This document shows, piece after piece, positions 63,443 to 64,000 of a stretch of DNA of 64,000 nucleotides; position 1 is the stretch's first letter; each line of letters starts with the position of its first letter. The DNA is taken from NCBI RefSeq assembly GCF_900129965.1, contig NZ_FQXM01000005.1:124001-188000 (forward strand), given 5' to 3'. A program made the translations under genes and the position numbers. The notes below the pieces were generated by a model, which worked only from the letters and a program-made list of their open reading frames with translations, had not been told where the DNA came from and did not search any database. Source of the stretch: Clostridium grantii DSM 8605. GTDB taxonomy: Bacteria > Bacillota > Clostridia > Clostridiales > Clostridiaceae.

Positions 63443-64000
63443 ATGAAAAAAGTAATGACGCTTGTACTAAGTGCAATGTTATCAGTAGGATTGATGACAG
63501 GTTGTGGTGGAGGAAATAATGTAAATTCTACAGCAAATAAAAATAATGCTAGTACTGATAGTACTGATAGTACTGATAGTAGTGATAAGGTTGTTTTAAC
63601 TATATTTCATCATATGGGAGAAGAACCAAAAAGAAATGGATTAGATGCATTAGCAACAGCTTTTACAAAAGAGCATCCAGAAGTAACCTTTGATATACAA
63701 TCAATAGATTATGGACAATACACTTCAATTTTGAAAACTAAAATATCTGCAGGGGATTCACCTGATATTATATTCAGACGCCCTAAGAGTCTTCCAGAAC
63801 TAGTTGAAGCAGGACAAATTATGGATTTATCAAATGAAGATTATGTGAATAACATGGAACCAGCTGCATTACCATCATTGACTATAGACGGTAAAGTTTA
63901 TGGGGTAGCACTTGATGTTACAGCTATTGGCGTTTTGTACAACAAAGATGTATTTGATAAGTTAGATTTAGAAGTTCCTAAAACAGAGGATGAGTATTTT
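63443..64000 (+). CDS. Sugar ABC transporter substrate-binding lipoprotein (3' end outside window)
   Basis: 186 codons are present and the frame is open to the window end. ATG follows GGGGGAG. Lipoprotein signal with C21 in the lipobox LMTGC, a GGGNN start, an Asn/Ser/Thr/Asp linker, then a family 1 solute-binding fold (VVLTIFHHMGEEPKRNG, SAGDSPDIIFRRP, YGVALDVTAIGVLYNKDVFDKL). It is the outside receptor of a second carbohydrate importer, probably controlled by the YesM/YesN pair just upstream; permease genes are expected beyond the window. Confidence 0.9.
   Translation, partial: MKKVMTLVLSAMLSVGLMTGCGGGNNVNSTANKNNASTDSTDSTDSSDKVVLTIFHHMGEEPKRNGLDALATAFTKEHPEVTFDIQSIDYGQYTSILKTKISAGDSPDIIFRRPKSLPELVEAGQIMDLSNEDYVNNMEPAALPSLTIDGKVYGVALDVTAIGVLYNKDVFDKLDLEVPKTEDEYF
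63551..63586 (+). repeat. 9-bp tandem repeat in binding-protein linker
   Basis: Three exact AGTACTGAT units and one variant (AGTAGTGAT), coding STD-STD-STD-SSD in the linker after the lipid anchor. Unit number could vary without breaking the frame. Confidence 0.8.

Overview
The window looks like part of the chromosome of a very AT-rich, low-GC Bacillota, most likely a plant-polysaccharide-degrading anaerobe of the Clostridia. The reasons are strong GGAGG ribosome sites, many LacI/AraC-controlled oligosaccharide loci, cellobiose phosphorylase, a cohesin/dockerin pair, a DhaKLM kinase and an acetogen-style corrinoid activation enzyme. No rRNA, tRNA, phage or insertion-sequence transposase was recognised. 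Species is not claimed.

Layout. 1-8.2 kb: the 3' end of a radical SAM/SPASM gene, an UMF1-type MFS exporter, an OmpR-type two-component pair, a HEAT-repeat/RNA-methyltransferase fusion, an old-yellow-enzyme-like oxidoreductase, and a decayed second copy of the radical SAM gene. 8.2-13.7 kb (minus strand): an OB-like membrane protein, TrkH, a 34-residue membrane peptide, two half-size TrkA proteins, and KdpE with a KdpD lacking its cytoplasmic N-terminal part. This is a potassium locus without kdpFABC. 13.8-16 kb: dhaKLM. 16-18.4 kb: panE-like and marR genes facing away from each other across palindromes, then an orphan LytTR regulator. 18.6-25.7 kb: a 31-codon leader ORF coupled to a 1796-residue secreted protein (N-terminal dockerin, InlB repeats, PLAT-like end), then a membrane-anchored cohesin protein. 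25.9-27.2 kb: PadR regulator and a 2-hydroxyacid dehydrogenase.

27.3-48 kb is a run of carbohydrate loci: LacI plus two GH94 phosphorylases; LacI, MATE exporter and LacI; a sugar ABC importer (binding protein and two permeases, no ATPase) with GH1 and GH43; then kduI-kduD-LacI for pectin/uronate catabolism. Short operator-like palindromes, including several AACCGGTT-type sites, tie the LacI genes to neighbouring promoters.

48.2-56.1 kb is the least ordinary part: a corrinoid methyl-transfer island. It holds a COG0523-type GTPase, a corrinoid protein, a UroD/MtaA-family methyltransferase fused to a thioredoxin-like domain, a MetH-activation-like protein, a RACo-type ASKHA ferredoxin and two AraC regulators (one with a PocR domain). 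It runs straight into ThuA-like, Gfo/Idh/MocA, GH43, YesM/YesN-type two-component and sugar-binding-protein genes. This suggests, as inference only, demethylation of a plant-derived methoxylated compound.

A dispersed palindromic repeat family (about 48 to 130 bp, TATAGG...CCTATA ends) occurs at least five times in intergenic DNA, twice just downstream of predicted promoters.
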